Positions 53,307 to 61,189 of a stretch of DNA of 61,265 nt are shown piece by piece. The position numbers were made by a program, and so were the translations under genes. Position 1 is the first letter of the stretch, and each line of letters begins with the position of its first letter. Under the pieces are notes generated by a model. It was not told the DNA's origin and made no database searches. It saw only the letters and a program-made list of their open reading frames with translations. Location of the stretch: the NCBI GenBank assembly GCA_937889645.1, contig CALBZE010000047.1, positions 1 to 61,265 on the forward strand, given 5' to 3'. This DNA comes from an uncultured bacterium (GTDB lineage: Bacteria > Gemmatimonadota > Gemmatimonadetes > Longimicrobiales > RSA9).

Positions 53307-54419
53307 GTTTCGACCTCGTGCCATACGATCACCGCCTTGATCTCGTCGGTTGGATGCCGGTGGAGCGCGTCGGCCGCTTCCATCGGGGTGTAGCGGTGTG
53401 TGATCAGCCGTTCGACGTAGCCGGGCCACCGGAGGTGCGCCTGGACCAGGTCGTCGACGGCCATCTGGAAATGGCCCCGGGCCGCGTTCACGCTGCCGAT
53501 CATCACCTGGTTGTAGAGGACCATTTCCCGGATCAGATCGCAGGCGGGGAGCTGGGCGGCGCAGTGGCCCGCGGGGATGCCCGTCAGGATGTAGACGCCG
53601 TTCCACGCAAGCGCATCGAGCAGATTGAAGGCGAGCTTGGGTGCGCCGGTCGCCTCGAACAGGAGGTCGATCGGACCAATGCTGGATCGGATGTCGGTCG
53701 GAGACCGGCGCCGCCCGTCGATGTAGCCGCCGCCGATCCCCTCGAGCCAGCGCGGCCGCGCCGAGTCGTCGTCCACGATGTCGAGGCCGTACACCTCGGC
53801 GCCGCGGAGCGTGAGGACCAACGCGGCGAGGAGTCCGATCGGCCCGAGCCCTGCGACGAGGCAGCGCCGCCCGTGGAGCCAGTCGGGGGGTCGCCAGCGC
53901 TGCCGGGAGCCGGGCGAGCTGGATGCGGACCGCCTCTTCGATGGCCTTCTCGACGACCGAGAGCGGCTCGGTGAGGACGCCGATGGCGGCGATCTCCCTC
54001 GGCACGCGTACGACGGACGCCTCGCGGTCGACCACGAACTCCGCCTGGAACCCGTCCAGCCCCAGGATGCCACGCTCACGGAACTCGCCCGTCAGGCACA
54101 TGTCCGACCGGCCCATGGCGCACGGCAAGCACTGACCGCACCCGCGTCGAACCGTGAAGACCGCGAGGTCTCCCGGGCGCACGCGCTCGACGGCGTCGCC
54201 GGTTCGGACCACCTCGCCGAGGACCTCGTGGCCGAGCACGAGTTCCTCCGCGCCGTCGGGCGCCTGGGCCCGACCTCCGGTCGCCTCTTCACGATCGGTT
54301 CCGCAGATCCCGACCTGGAGGACGCGCAGCTCGATCTCGTCGGGCGCGGAGACGGAAGGCTCGGGCCGTTCGACCAGACTAACGTCGGATGTGCCGGGTT
54401 TGAGGGTGAGCGCGAGCAT
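53303..54419 (-). pseudogene. Frameshifted glucose 1-dehydrogenase-like zinc alcohol dehydrogenase
   Basis: The first half, from ATG 54419, reads VGICGTDREEATGG near residue 36, LGHEVLGEVV near 61, RRGCGQCLPCAMGRSDMC near 90 and GEFRERGILG. These are the zinc sites and the typical text of glucose 1-dehydrogenases. After LARLPAALATP the homology moves to another frame, which reads DWLHGRRCLVAGLGPIGLLAA (Rossmann motif) and ends IVWHEVET at 53303. The shift falls at a run of six G on the plus strand (53885-53890); five would restore one frame of about 371 residues. This is either a real mutation, a slippage site or a sequencing error. It is the first gene of the operon. Confidence 0.88.
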
Positions 54420-54510
54420 GTTCGGCCCGTGGGGAGCGGGTTGGAGCGGCCCAGGCGCTGGCTCGTGTCAGACGCCCGCGAGCGGCTCGCAAACGAGGCC
54501 GCGGCAAGAA

Positions 54511-55785
54511 CCGTACGCCCGTGATGCCGCCCTGCAGTCGGGGTTCCCGAACCCGATCGATCGGGCGATCCGGGCGCAATCGAGTTTCTCGCTCGAAGGG
54601 TGGAGGAAGGTCGGCGAGGTGCCGTACGACTTCTCGCGTAAGCGGTTGTCGGTCGTCGTGGAGCACGAAGGCGTGCGGCTGATGATAAGCAAGGGCGCGC
54701 TTCGAGAGATTCTGGCCGTCTGCACGATGGCGGAGCGGGACGACGGCGAGGTACGTCCGCTCGCCGCAGGTCGCGCCACGATCGAGAAGACGTTCGAGTC
54801 CCTGAGCGCGCAGGGGCTGCGGTGCCTGGGAATCGCCTGGCGGGAGCTCGCCCCGGACGCGACGATCGACAAGGACGAGGAGCGGCAGATGACGTTCCTG
54901 GGGATCCTCGCGCTCCACGACGTCGACGTATTCGCCGAGATCGAGCCGGTGCAGAAGGAGCGCATCATCCTCGCGCTCAAGCGGGAGGGATACGCCGTCG
55001 GCTACCTGGGCGACGGCGTCAACGATGCGCCCGCGCTGCACGCCGCCGACGTGGGGATCTCGGTGGATAGCGCCGCCGACGTGACGAAGAACGCGGGGGC
55101 GATCGTGCTCCTGGAGAAGGACCTGCGCGTCCTGATCGACGGCGTTTGCGAGGGGAGGCGAGCCTTCGGCAACACGCTCAAGTACATCTTCATCACCACG
55201 AGCGCCAACTTCGGCAACATGTTCAGCATGGCGGGCGCCTCGCTGATCACGCCCTTCCTTCCGCTGCTCCCGCAGCAGATCCTGCTGATCAACGTGCTGA
55301 CGGACCTGCCCGCCCTCGCGATCGCGACCGACCGGCTCGACCCGGAGCTGCTGCACGAGCCGAGACGCTGGGATACCCGCGTCATCCGCCGCTTCATGTT
55401 GACCTTCGGGCCGGTCAGCTCGGCGTTCGACTACCTGACCTTCGGCGCGCTCTTCTGGCTCGGCGCGAGCATGACGAGCTTCCGGACCGGATGGTTCCTC
55501 GAATCGGTCCTCTCCGAGATCCTGATCCTCCTCGTGATCCGCACCCGGCGCCCGTTCTTCCGCAGTGCGCCGAGCAGGCCGCTCGTGGCGGCAAGCGCCG
55601 GGGTCGCCGTGCTGACGCTGGGAATCGCGTTCTCGCCCGTGGGGCGCTTCGTGGGCCTGGCACCCGTCCCGTGGTCGCTCGTGCTCCTGCTCCTCGGAAT
55701 CGTCGCGGCGTACGTCGTTGCCTCGGAGTTCACGAAGTCCTTATTCTTCCGGCATTTCGTGCCGCGAGTGGAGCCGCCGGCATGA
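54511..55785 (+). pseudogene. Remnant of a magnesium-type P-type ATPase (MgtA-like)
   Basis: The fragment begins in the nucleotide-binding domain (QSGFPNPIDRAI near 54535, then VPYDFSRKRLSVV). It lacks everything before: helices 1-6 and the DKTGT phosphorylation site. The text then jumps from FLGILALHD to VDVFAEIEPVQKERI near 54920, so about 60 residues of the HAD domain, including the TGD motif, are missing without loss of frame. After that it is normal: GYLGDGVNDAPALHAADVGIS, LLEKDL, SANFGNMFSMAGASL and six C-terminal helices. Intact homologues in other bacteria have about 850-900 residues. It cannot work as a pump. The frame extends upstream to 54154 only by chance, over the antisense dehydrogenase. 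Confidence 0.88.
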
Positions 55786-55817
55786 GATGGAGTCGACGAA
55801 CTCGCGCCAGAGCGATC

Positions 55818-57023
55818 ATGGTACGCCAGGCACTCATAGCGGCCGCTATCATCGGTTCACAATTGACCTTAGGCGAGGCGGCCCTGGCCCAGACACCCGC
55901 CGTGCCGTCCGCCAGCCCCGTACGCGCCTACGCGGAGACCGAAACCGACGGCCCGCTCTGGCAGCCGGGAGGCGTCCTCCTCGTTGACGGCGCACTGTGG
56001 GTCCTGGATATGCGGAACGACCGCATCGTGATCGTGCGGGAAGGCGAGCGCGGGCGTTCGATCGGTCGCGAGGGGTCTGGGCCGGGAGAGTTCTGCTAGC
56101 CGGTCGCGTTGGAGCACACGCCGGACGGCCACGTCGCCGTCTGGGACCGTTCGCTGCGTCGCGTGACGATCTTCGACCAGGCGGGCCATGTCGTTGGGAC
56201 GAGGCAGTTCGACGTGACCGAGCCCGGGCTCGATCCCTGGCTCGTGCTCCCGACCACGGCCGGCTACCTCGCCCTGTTCAACACGTCCATGAACGCGCTC
56301 AACCCGCCGCACCCGCGGGGAGAGGGAACCGGCGCGCTGCTCCGCGTCGGCAGCGACGGCGCGCGGGAACGACTGAGCACCTTCCCACCTTACGGCGTCG
56401 CGACGGTGCGCCTGGCCGTGGGCGACACGACCCGCTTCGTGTGGGTCTCCGCGTTCTCTGACGCGCCCGCGTTCCTCGACTTCACACCGGCATGCGGCGG
56501 CGTCTACCTCGCGTCGACGGGCGGCCGGAGCATCCGTTGGGAGTTTTTCGACACGGCCGGCGAGCGATTTGGCACCTTCCGGGGCGACACCCTGGCAGGG
56601 GCCCCGGTCCAGCGGCGCGAGTGGGAGGCGTACCTCGCCTCGCTCGGTAGGGACCGACGCGCCTTCGAGCGCGTCCTGGAGCCGCCCGAGCGCCACGCCC
56701 CGATCCAGGACCTCCACCTCACATCGAACGGATACATCCTCACCCGCTCGACGCCCCGGACGGACCGCGGCGAGCGAGCGCATTGGAGGATCTGGCCGCT
56801 CGTTTGCCGGGCTTCGGGTCCGGCGACGGCCGGTGTGCCAACCGTCGACCCGGCGGCCGTGCCGACGGTCGGCACGCCCATCGACGTGCTGCTGCCGAAC
56901 CGATTCACGCCCTACGACATGCGCGCCGACACGATCTGGGGGATCGAGATCGACGAAATGGACGTGCCGACGCTCCGGGCGTATCGGGTCCCGGTCGCGC
57001 CGCCGCGTGCGTGCGAGCCGTGA
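55818..57023 (+). pseudogene. Secreted 6-bladed beta-propeller protein gene with an in-frame TAG
   Basis: Residues 1-27 form a signal peptide (MVRQALIAAAIIG to AALAQ). The next segment reads GPLWQPGGVLLVDGALWVLD and IGREGSGPGEF, typical of beta-propeller lipoproteins in Gemmatimonadota. A TAG at 56097-56099 follows. The same frame then continues without a break as PVALEHTPDGHVAVWDRS and runs to 57023, so the two halves are one gene of 401 codons with a nonsense codon at 94. ATG 55782 is an alternative start that overlaps the ATPase stop. It may be a pseudogene, a sequence error or a readthrough case. Confidence 0.82.
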
Positions 57024-57091
57024 CGTGCGTATGGCCCGCGGGTGTTGGGGATCGATTGGGAACGCCGTGGATGGTGCGCCGACCGGATCGG

Positions 57092-57120
57092 TTGAGAAAA
57101 TGGGGAACTTCCGCTAGATT
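57092..57120 (+). promoter_or_regulatory. Promoter of the tRNA-Arg gene
   Basis: TTGAGA (57092-57097), a 17-nt spacer and TAGATT (57115-57120). The start would lie near 57127, five bases before the tRNA. This is the clearest functional anchor for the TTGAnn/TAnnTT promoter type. Confidence 0.8.
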
Positions 57121-57131
57121 ACCTGTGTCGC

Positions 57132-57207
57132 GCCCCCGTAGCTCAGGCGGATAGAGCGGCGGTTTCCTAAACCGCGTCATGCGCAGGTTCGAGTCCTGCC
57201 GGGGGCA
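57132..57207 (+). tRNA. tRNA-Arg (anticodon CCT)
   Basis: A 76-nt cloverleaf: acceptor GCCCCCG pairs with CGGGGGC, the D stem is GCTC/GAGC, and the anticodon arm GCGGT-TTCCTAA-ACCGC has CCT at positions 34-36. The T arm is GCAGG-TTCGAGT-CCTGC. The discriminator base is A, and CCA is not encoded (ACTG follows). It reads AGG, a rare arginine codon in such GC-rich genomes. Confidence 0.97.
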
Positions 57208-57238
57208 CTGTCGAGGAGAGCTGGTCACTAAGAACGAG

Positions 57239-57290
57239 CCGGCCCGGCCCACGGTTCTCCGTGGGCCGGGCCGGTCGTCGTTTTGTTGTT
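57239..57290 (+). terminator. Strong Rho-independent terminator after tRNA-Arg
   Basis: A perfect 16-bp stem, CCGGCCCGGCCCACGG (57239-57254) with CCGTGGGCCGGGCCGG (57259-57274), has a TTCT loop and a T-rich tail (TCGTCGTTTTGTTGTT). It closes a single-gene tRNA unit of about 150 nt. Confidence 0.92.
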
Positions 57291-57561
57291 ACTCGACGAT
57301 CAGGAGCGGTCTCACTTCGACCAGAGTGCAATCCGTGCGGGAGGTGTAGCACCGTCGCCCGGAACAGCAGGACCGAGTCGTACGCGGCGACGTCGCGCGG
57401 CGCGCCGCCGATCTGCCCGCGCGATGCCGTGCACGACGCCAGCACCGCTGGCTACCAATCCGATAGACCCACCGAGTTTCGCCAGCATCGGTCACCCCGC
57501 CTCAGTTGCGGGCCGCGTACGGCGGTCCGCGAGGTCACGCCCAAGCCTCCCGCTGGAACCT

Positions 57562-58209
57562 ATGTGCGTACGCGGTGGCCTCGCGCCGCGCGCCTCGGTC
57601 ACCGGCCCGGTCATGGGAGCGCTCCGGGTCCCCATGACGGGCGACGTCGTCGTGACCGGCATTCGCTTCTGGCCCGACACCGGCGCCGCCATCCTCGGCG
57701 TCCCGGCCGAAACGCTCCGCGGCGCATGGATCCCGGCGGTCGAGCTGCTCGGCTCCGAAGCCGCCGCGATGGCCTCCGCGGCGGCGGCCGCCGCGGAGGA
57801 TCCGGCCCGAACCGCTGCCGTCTTCGATGATTGGCTGGCGAGCCGTGTTCGCGCCGCCCCTCCGATCGACGACGTGGTGCGCCGCGCCGTCCGCGCCATC
57901 GTCGCCGCCCGCGGCGACCTGAGCATCGCCGGCCTCGCGCGAGACGCCGGGATCGGGATCCGACAGCTCCAGCGGCGGTTCCGCCGCGTGGTGGGCCTCT
58001 CGCCCAAGGAGTACGCCCGCATCCGACGCCTGCGGTCGACGCTGGAGGCCGCGCTCCGGGGCGAGGCGTGCTGGAGCGCCGTCGCCTACGAGCTCGGCTA
58101 CGCGGACCAGTCCCACCTGATCCACGAGGTCGGCGACCTGACCGGTCTCACGCCGGCCGCCGTCCGCAAGCGGCTGGGGCTGATCGAGCACGTCGACGTC
58201 CGCCCCTGA
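57562..58209 (+). CDS. AraC-family regulator, apparently 5'-truncated
   Basis: The 215-residue frame from ATG 57562 ends with a two-HTH AraC domain. It has LSIAGLARDAGIGIRQLQRRF near 128, then VGLSPKEYARIRRLRSTL and AVAYELGYADQSHLIHEV. Before it lies part of the N-terminal domain found in DUF6597-type AraC proteins: VTGIRFWPDTGAAILGVPAETLR near residue 33. The first 80 or so residues expected in that family, with the PDGCxD-type box, are not found in any frame of the preceding 270 bp (57291-57561), which hold nothing recognisable. It may be a fragment or a short active regulator. Confidence 0.7.
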   Translation: MCVRGGLAPRASVTGPVMGALRVPMTGDVVVTGIRFWPDTGAAILGVPAETLRGAWIPAVELLGSEAAAMASAAAAAAEDPARTAAVFDDWLASRVRAAPPIDDVVRRAVRAIVAARGDLSIAGLARDAGIGIRQLQRRFRRVVGLSPKEYARIRRLRSTLEAALRGEACWSAVAYELGYADQSHLIHEVGDLTGLTPAAVRKRLGLIEHVDVRP

Positions 58210-58314
58210 GCGGCCGCGGCCGTCGACGTGTCGCATTCTTCCAATCCCCGCGTTCCGTCCGAGGCTAGATTCGGGCACGAAAGCGCACCGACCACCTCAA
58301 CGAAAGGAGCGCGC

Positions 58315-58923
58315 ATGATTCGGATCTCAGCATCGCCGCGCCATGCGGCGACAGCTCTCATCGCGGCCTGCCTGTTCACCGGCTGTCTCGTCGTTGGCGC
58401 GCCCGCCGTCGTCCGCGCGCAGACCGCAACCGCTAATAGCCCCGCCGACGCCGTCGCCGCCAAACGGGCCGCGATGGAGCGCCTGGCGTACCTGGTCGGC
58501 GAGTGGGAAGGGGAGGGGTGGATGCAGATGGGCGGCCAGCGCCTCACGTTCCGCGGGGGCGAGCGCGTCCAGAGCCGCCTGGGCGGCCTCGCGCTCCTCG
58601 TGGAGGGCGACTTCACCTCGCGCCCGCCCGGCGCCACGCGCGATGTCCCCGTCCACCAGACGCTCGGCGTCATCACCTTCGACGAGGCGACGTCGACTTA
58701 CCGCTTCGCCACCTGGCTCGCCACCGGCGCGACCGGAAGCTACACGCTCGAACTCCGCCCGGACGGATGGCGCTGGCACATCGACGTGGGCGCCGGCACG
58801 GTCCGCTACACCGCGACCTTCCCCGGCGACGAGTGGGTCGAGATCGGCGAGTTCTCACGAGACGGGGCAAACTGGGACCAGTTCTTCGAGATGCGGCTCA
58901 GGAGGGTGGCGGCGGGGACGTGA
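58315..58923 (+). CDS. Secreted DUF1579-like protein
   Basis: The 202-residue protein has a signal peptide of about 40 residues ending VVRA-QT. A lipocalin-like beta domain follows: LAYLVGEWEGEGWMQMGG near 63, GERVQSRLGGLALLVEG near 84, then HQTLGVITFDEATSTYRF and TLELRPDGWRWHIDVG. This is the DUF1579/nitrobindin-like pattern seen in many secreted bacterial proteins of unknown ligand. AAAGGAG lies eight bases before the ATG. A TAGATT (58266-58271) lies upstream but has no good -35. Confidence 0.78.
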   Translation: MIRISASPRHAATALIAACLFTGCLVVGAPAVVRAQTATANSPADAVAAKRAAMERLAYLVGEWEGEGWMQMGGQRLTFRGGERVQSRLGGLALLVEGDFTSRPPGATRDVPVHQTLGVITFDEATSTYRFATWLATGATGSYTLELRPDGWRWHIDVGAGTVRYTATFPGDEWVEIGEFSRDGANWDQFFEMRLRRVAAGT

Positions 58924-59130
58924 GCAGGCGCCCTTGACGGGATCGGGCCGGGCCCGCCATGGTGGTAACCCCTGCGCGCCCGGTCCGCGACTCCTCGCAG
59001 GTCGCAGTGGCTTCAGACTAGGACGCCGTCGCCCTACTCGGACGTCTCACCTTTCCGGACAGGCCCGGTGGAGGCGTCTGGAGCGCTTCCGGTCGTAGTC
59101 AACGACCCGACGCTCTCCCGACGCCTCCAT
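58924..59130. other. 207-bp gap between the DUF1579-like gene and the permease remnant
   Basis: No gene, promoter or repeat was recognised. Minus-strand frames entering it from the permease remnant show no homology that could be identified. Confidence 0.4.
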
Positions 59131-59716
59131 CTATTCTTCCCGCAACCCCTCCGTCGGCTGGACCGCGAGCGCCTCGCGGGCGGGGATGAGGGCCGCAATG
59201 AGGCGATGAGTCGGCGCGGGGCGACGCCGAGGGCGGCCAAGTACGGGACCGCCACCGAGGACCCGCTCGACGAACGGCCTGTCGACCGACGACGCCGCCG
59301 GAAGCCACGGCGAGCCGATGCGCCGTCGGGACTGGTCGAAGCGGGACCCGGTAACTGTGATTGACGGGGAAGTGGAACCCTTCCGGCATGACGCCGGCCA
59401 CCGTGTGTACGGTCGCATCGAACCGCACCGGACGGCCGATGATCGCCGGGTCGCCGCCGAAGCGACGTCGCCACTCCGCGGACCCGAGCACTACCACGGG
59501 CGGCGCGCCTGGTCGCTCGTACTCGCGACTCTCGAGATGGCCGAATTCGATCCGCGCCTGGCGGGCGGCCCCCACCGGGGACAGGCGGCGGCGGATCAGG
59601 TCCTCGGTTCGTAACTCCAGGTGGTGGCGAAACTCGTCGGCCATGTCGGCCTCGACGTCGTCGCGTCGGCACAGGCCACGCCAGAGAGAACGGAACCGCG
59701 CGAGCTGAGCGTGCAT
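59131..59716 (-). pseudogene. Remnant of an ADOP-type ABC permease (MacB/FtsX-like)
   Basis: The frame starts at ATG 59716 with the typical ADOP prefix (DVEADMADEFRHHLELRTED near residue 20, RLSPVGAARQARIEFG near 45). It then jumps to the periplasmic core (PGAPPVVVLGSAEWRRRFGGDPAIIGRPVRF and TVAGVMPEGFHFP). The first helix and about 60-100 residues expected between them are gone. After about residue 120 the frame loses homology. The family's C-terminal end, LIPAREALAVQPTEGLREE, appears in a different frame and stops at 59131. Intact ADOP permeases have 800 or so residues. It lies 1 nt after padR, its usual partner. Confidence 0.82.
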
Positions 59717-59717
59717 G

Positions 59718-60059
59718 TCAGATCTCCTGCGGGGTGGCGCGCAACGCCATCGCGATCGCCTCGGCCAGACGGTTCCAGCTCGCCACCTCCTCGCCCAATC
59801 GCTTTCGCCCCGCAGCGGTCAGCCGGTAGTACTTCGCCCGCCGGTTGTTCTCACTCACGCCCCACTCGGCCTCGATCAGCCCCCGATGCTCGAGCCGGTA
59901 CAGCGCCGGGTAGAGCGCGCCCTGCTGGATCTGGAGCGCGCCCCCCGTGATCTGCTCGATGCGGAGCAGCACGCCGTACCCGTGCAGCTTGCCGAGCGAG
60001 AGGGCCTTGAGGATCAGGAGGTCGAGGGTTCCAGGAAGCAGTTCCGCGGTGTCGGCCAT
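59718..60059 (-). CDS. PadR-family transcriptional regulator
   Basis: This 113-residue winged helix-turn-helix protein of the short PadR type has LLPGTLDLLILKALSLGKLHGYGVL near residues 7-31 and LQIQQGALYPALYRLEHRGLIEAEW near 42-66. NNRRAKYYRLTAAGRKRL follows, and a C-terminal helix serves for dimerisation. PadR proteins of this kind stand beside ADOP permeases in Gemmatimonadota and Acidobacteriota and repress their own operon. The gene is intact although the permease after it is ruined. A repeat-rich promoter lies upstream. Confidence 0.93.
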   Translation of the reverse strand: MADTAELLPGTLDLLILKALSLGKLHGYGVLLRIEQITGGALQIQQGALYPALYRLEHRGLIEAEWGVSENNRRAKYYRLTAAGRKRLGEEVASWNRLAEAIAMALRATPQEI

Positions 60060-60063
60060 GGCT

Positions 60064-60121
60064 CTCTCCTAAGTGGATTAGGAAAGAGTATGGGGGTGGT
60101 TCTCCTAAGTTGTCAAGGAGA
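60064..60121 (-). promoter_or_regulatory. padR promoter with repeated operator-like sites
   Basis: On the minus strand, TTGACA (60116-60111) and CATACT (60092-60087) are spaced by 18 nt. The 10-mer TCTCCTAAGT (plus-strand reading) occurs twice, at 60065-60074 in the leader and 60101-60110 in the spacer, 36 bp apart. The first copy is also part of an inverted repeat, CTCTCCTAA (60064-60072) with TTAGGAAAG (60078-60086). TCTCCT (60101) and AGGAGA (60116) form a second inverted pair. These suit autorepression by PadR. Confidence 0.7.
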
Positions 60122-60133
60122 ATGGTGGGGCCT

Positions 60134-60217
60134 GGGGCTCAGGGCTCAGGGCTCAGGGCTCGGGGGTTGGGGCGTGGGGGGTGGGGGCGGAGGTCCGGGG
60201 GGCCGGGGCTGGGGAAA
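60134..60217 (+). repeat. Heptamer tandem repeat and G-rich tract
   Basis: GGGCTCA is repeated three times at 60135-60155, with a fourth changed copy GGGCTCG at 60156-60162. A G-rich tract follows: runs of five (60162-60166), four (60169-60172), six (60176-60181) and five G (60183-60187) with loops of one to three bases, then more G runs. The tract meets the usual pattern for a G-quadruplex on the plus strand. It lies between the padR promoter and the 3' end of the hydrolase gene. Confidence 0.75.
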
Positions 60218-60272
60218 GGTGGCTTTCGGGGCGAGGGTGTTCTCTTAGGGGCCTGGTCGGTGGGGGATTACG

Positions 60273-60303
60273 GCCCGGTGCGGCGCGGAGCCGCACCGGG
60301 CCC
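60273..60303 (-). terminator. Hairpin after the alpha/beta hydrolase gene
   Basis: GGCCCGGTGCGGC (60273-60285) pairs perfectly with GCCGCACCGGGCC (60291-60303) around five bases, 7 nt beyond the hydrolase stop. There is no T-run on the minus strand. Confidence 0.65.
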
Positions 60304-60310
60304 GTATTGC

Positions 60311-61189
60311 TCAGAACGTCATCCCCCTCGGCGTCTCTCCCATCAGGAACGGCTCGATGAGGACGAACAGGAGCTCGGGCTGGTTGATGACGGCCGTGTG
60401 CGACGTCGCCGGGAGGATGGCGAGCCGCGAGGCAGGGAGTGGAGCGCCCATGTCGCCCATGACGCCGCCGCCCAGGAGGCGGAACATGGCGACGGTGTGC
60501 TCGAGGGTCACGACGTCGGCGTCCCCGGCGATGATCAGCATCGGGATCTTCAGGGCCCGGACGTCGTCCTCCCACGCCATCGGCTCGTGCTCGAGGGCGA
60601 TCAACTTCTCGACGAGGGCGCGGAAGCCGTCCGGATTCGGGGCGAGCTTGCGGTATTCCTCCTCCAGGGGTGTACCGAGCATCATCTCGGGGACGAGGTG
60701 CGGGAGGAACTCCCGGAACGCCGGCTGCCACCCCTCGACGTCGTATGCGACGGAGGCGGCGACGAGTTTGTTCACCTTCTCGGGGTGCCGGATCGCGAGC
60801 TGCAGCCCCGCGGCGGCGCCCATGGAGTAGCCGAAGACGTCGGCCTTGCGGAGTCCCACGGCGTCCATGAAGGCCGCGACGTCGTCGGCGAGGTTGGGGT
60901 AGGTGATGGGGCGGTCGATGTCGGTCGTGCGGCCGTGGCCCTGCAGCTCGAGCGCGTAGACGCGGTGGGTCTTGGCGAGCATCGGGATGATCGCCCCCAT
61001 GGCGGGGATGTTCATGTAGGCGCCGTGCAGGACGATGAGCGGGTCGCCGGCGCCGGAGACCTCGTAGTACATCTGCATGCCGTTCACCTCGACCCGCCGA
61101 CCGACCGGGTCGGACTGGCCGAGAACCGCTCCGGGGGCGAGCAGGAGTACGGCGAGCAGGGCAGCGTTGAGAAGAGCGGCGCGTCGCAT
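60311..61189 (-). CDS. Secreted alpha/beta-fold hydrolase
   Basis: The 292-residue product has a signal peptide (residues 1-24, hydrophobic core AALLAVLLLAPGAVLGQ) and an alpha/beta hydrolase fold. The oxyanion strand is PLIVLHGAYMNI near 52 and the nucleophile elbow is FGYSMGAAAG near 119, with Ser. The acid is probably the aspartate in IIAGDADVV near 221 and the base the histidine in ILPATSHTAV near 258. It resembles soluble epoxide hydrolase or lactonase-like enzymes, but the substrate is unknown. AAGGAGG lies before the ATG at 61189. A TTGACA (61225-61220, minus) lies upstream without a good -10. Confidence 0.88.
   Translation of the reverse strand: MRRAALLNAALLAVLLLAPGAVLGQSDPVGRRVEVNGMQMYYEVSGAGDPLIVLHGAYMNIPAMGAIIPMLAKTHRVYALELQGHGRTTDIDRPITYPNLADDVAAFMDAVGLRKADVFGYSMGAAAGLQLAIRHPEKVNKLVAASVAYDVEGWQPAFREFLPHLVPEMMLGTPLEEEYRKLAPNPDGFRALVEKLIALEHEPMAWEDDVRALKIPMLIIAGDADVVTLEHTVAMFRLLGGGVMGDMGAPLPASRLAILPATSHTAVINQPELLFVLIEPFLMGETPRGMTF

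Noticed and set aside
46881..54419. A light-sensing locus because of the ASRT protein
   Set aside because: No seven-helix rhodopsin or retinal synthesis gene is in the window; all partners are carbon-metabolism enzymes.
54154..54510. The 5' part of the open frame that contains the P-type ATPase remnant
   Set aside because: It is antisense to the dehydrogenase gene, and its translation has no ATPase motif; the homology begins only near 54511-54535.
57261..57561. A gene between tRNA-Arg and the AraC gene
   Set aside because: Frames on both strands have Arg-rich, motif-free translations; the segment starts within the terminator.
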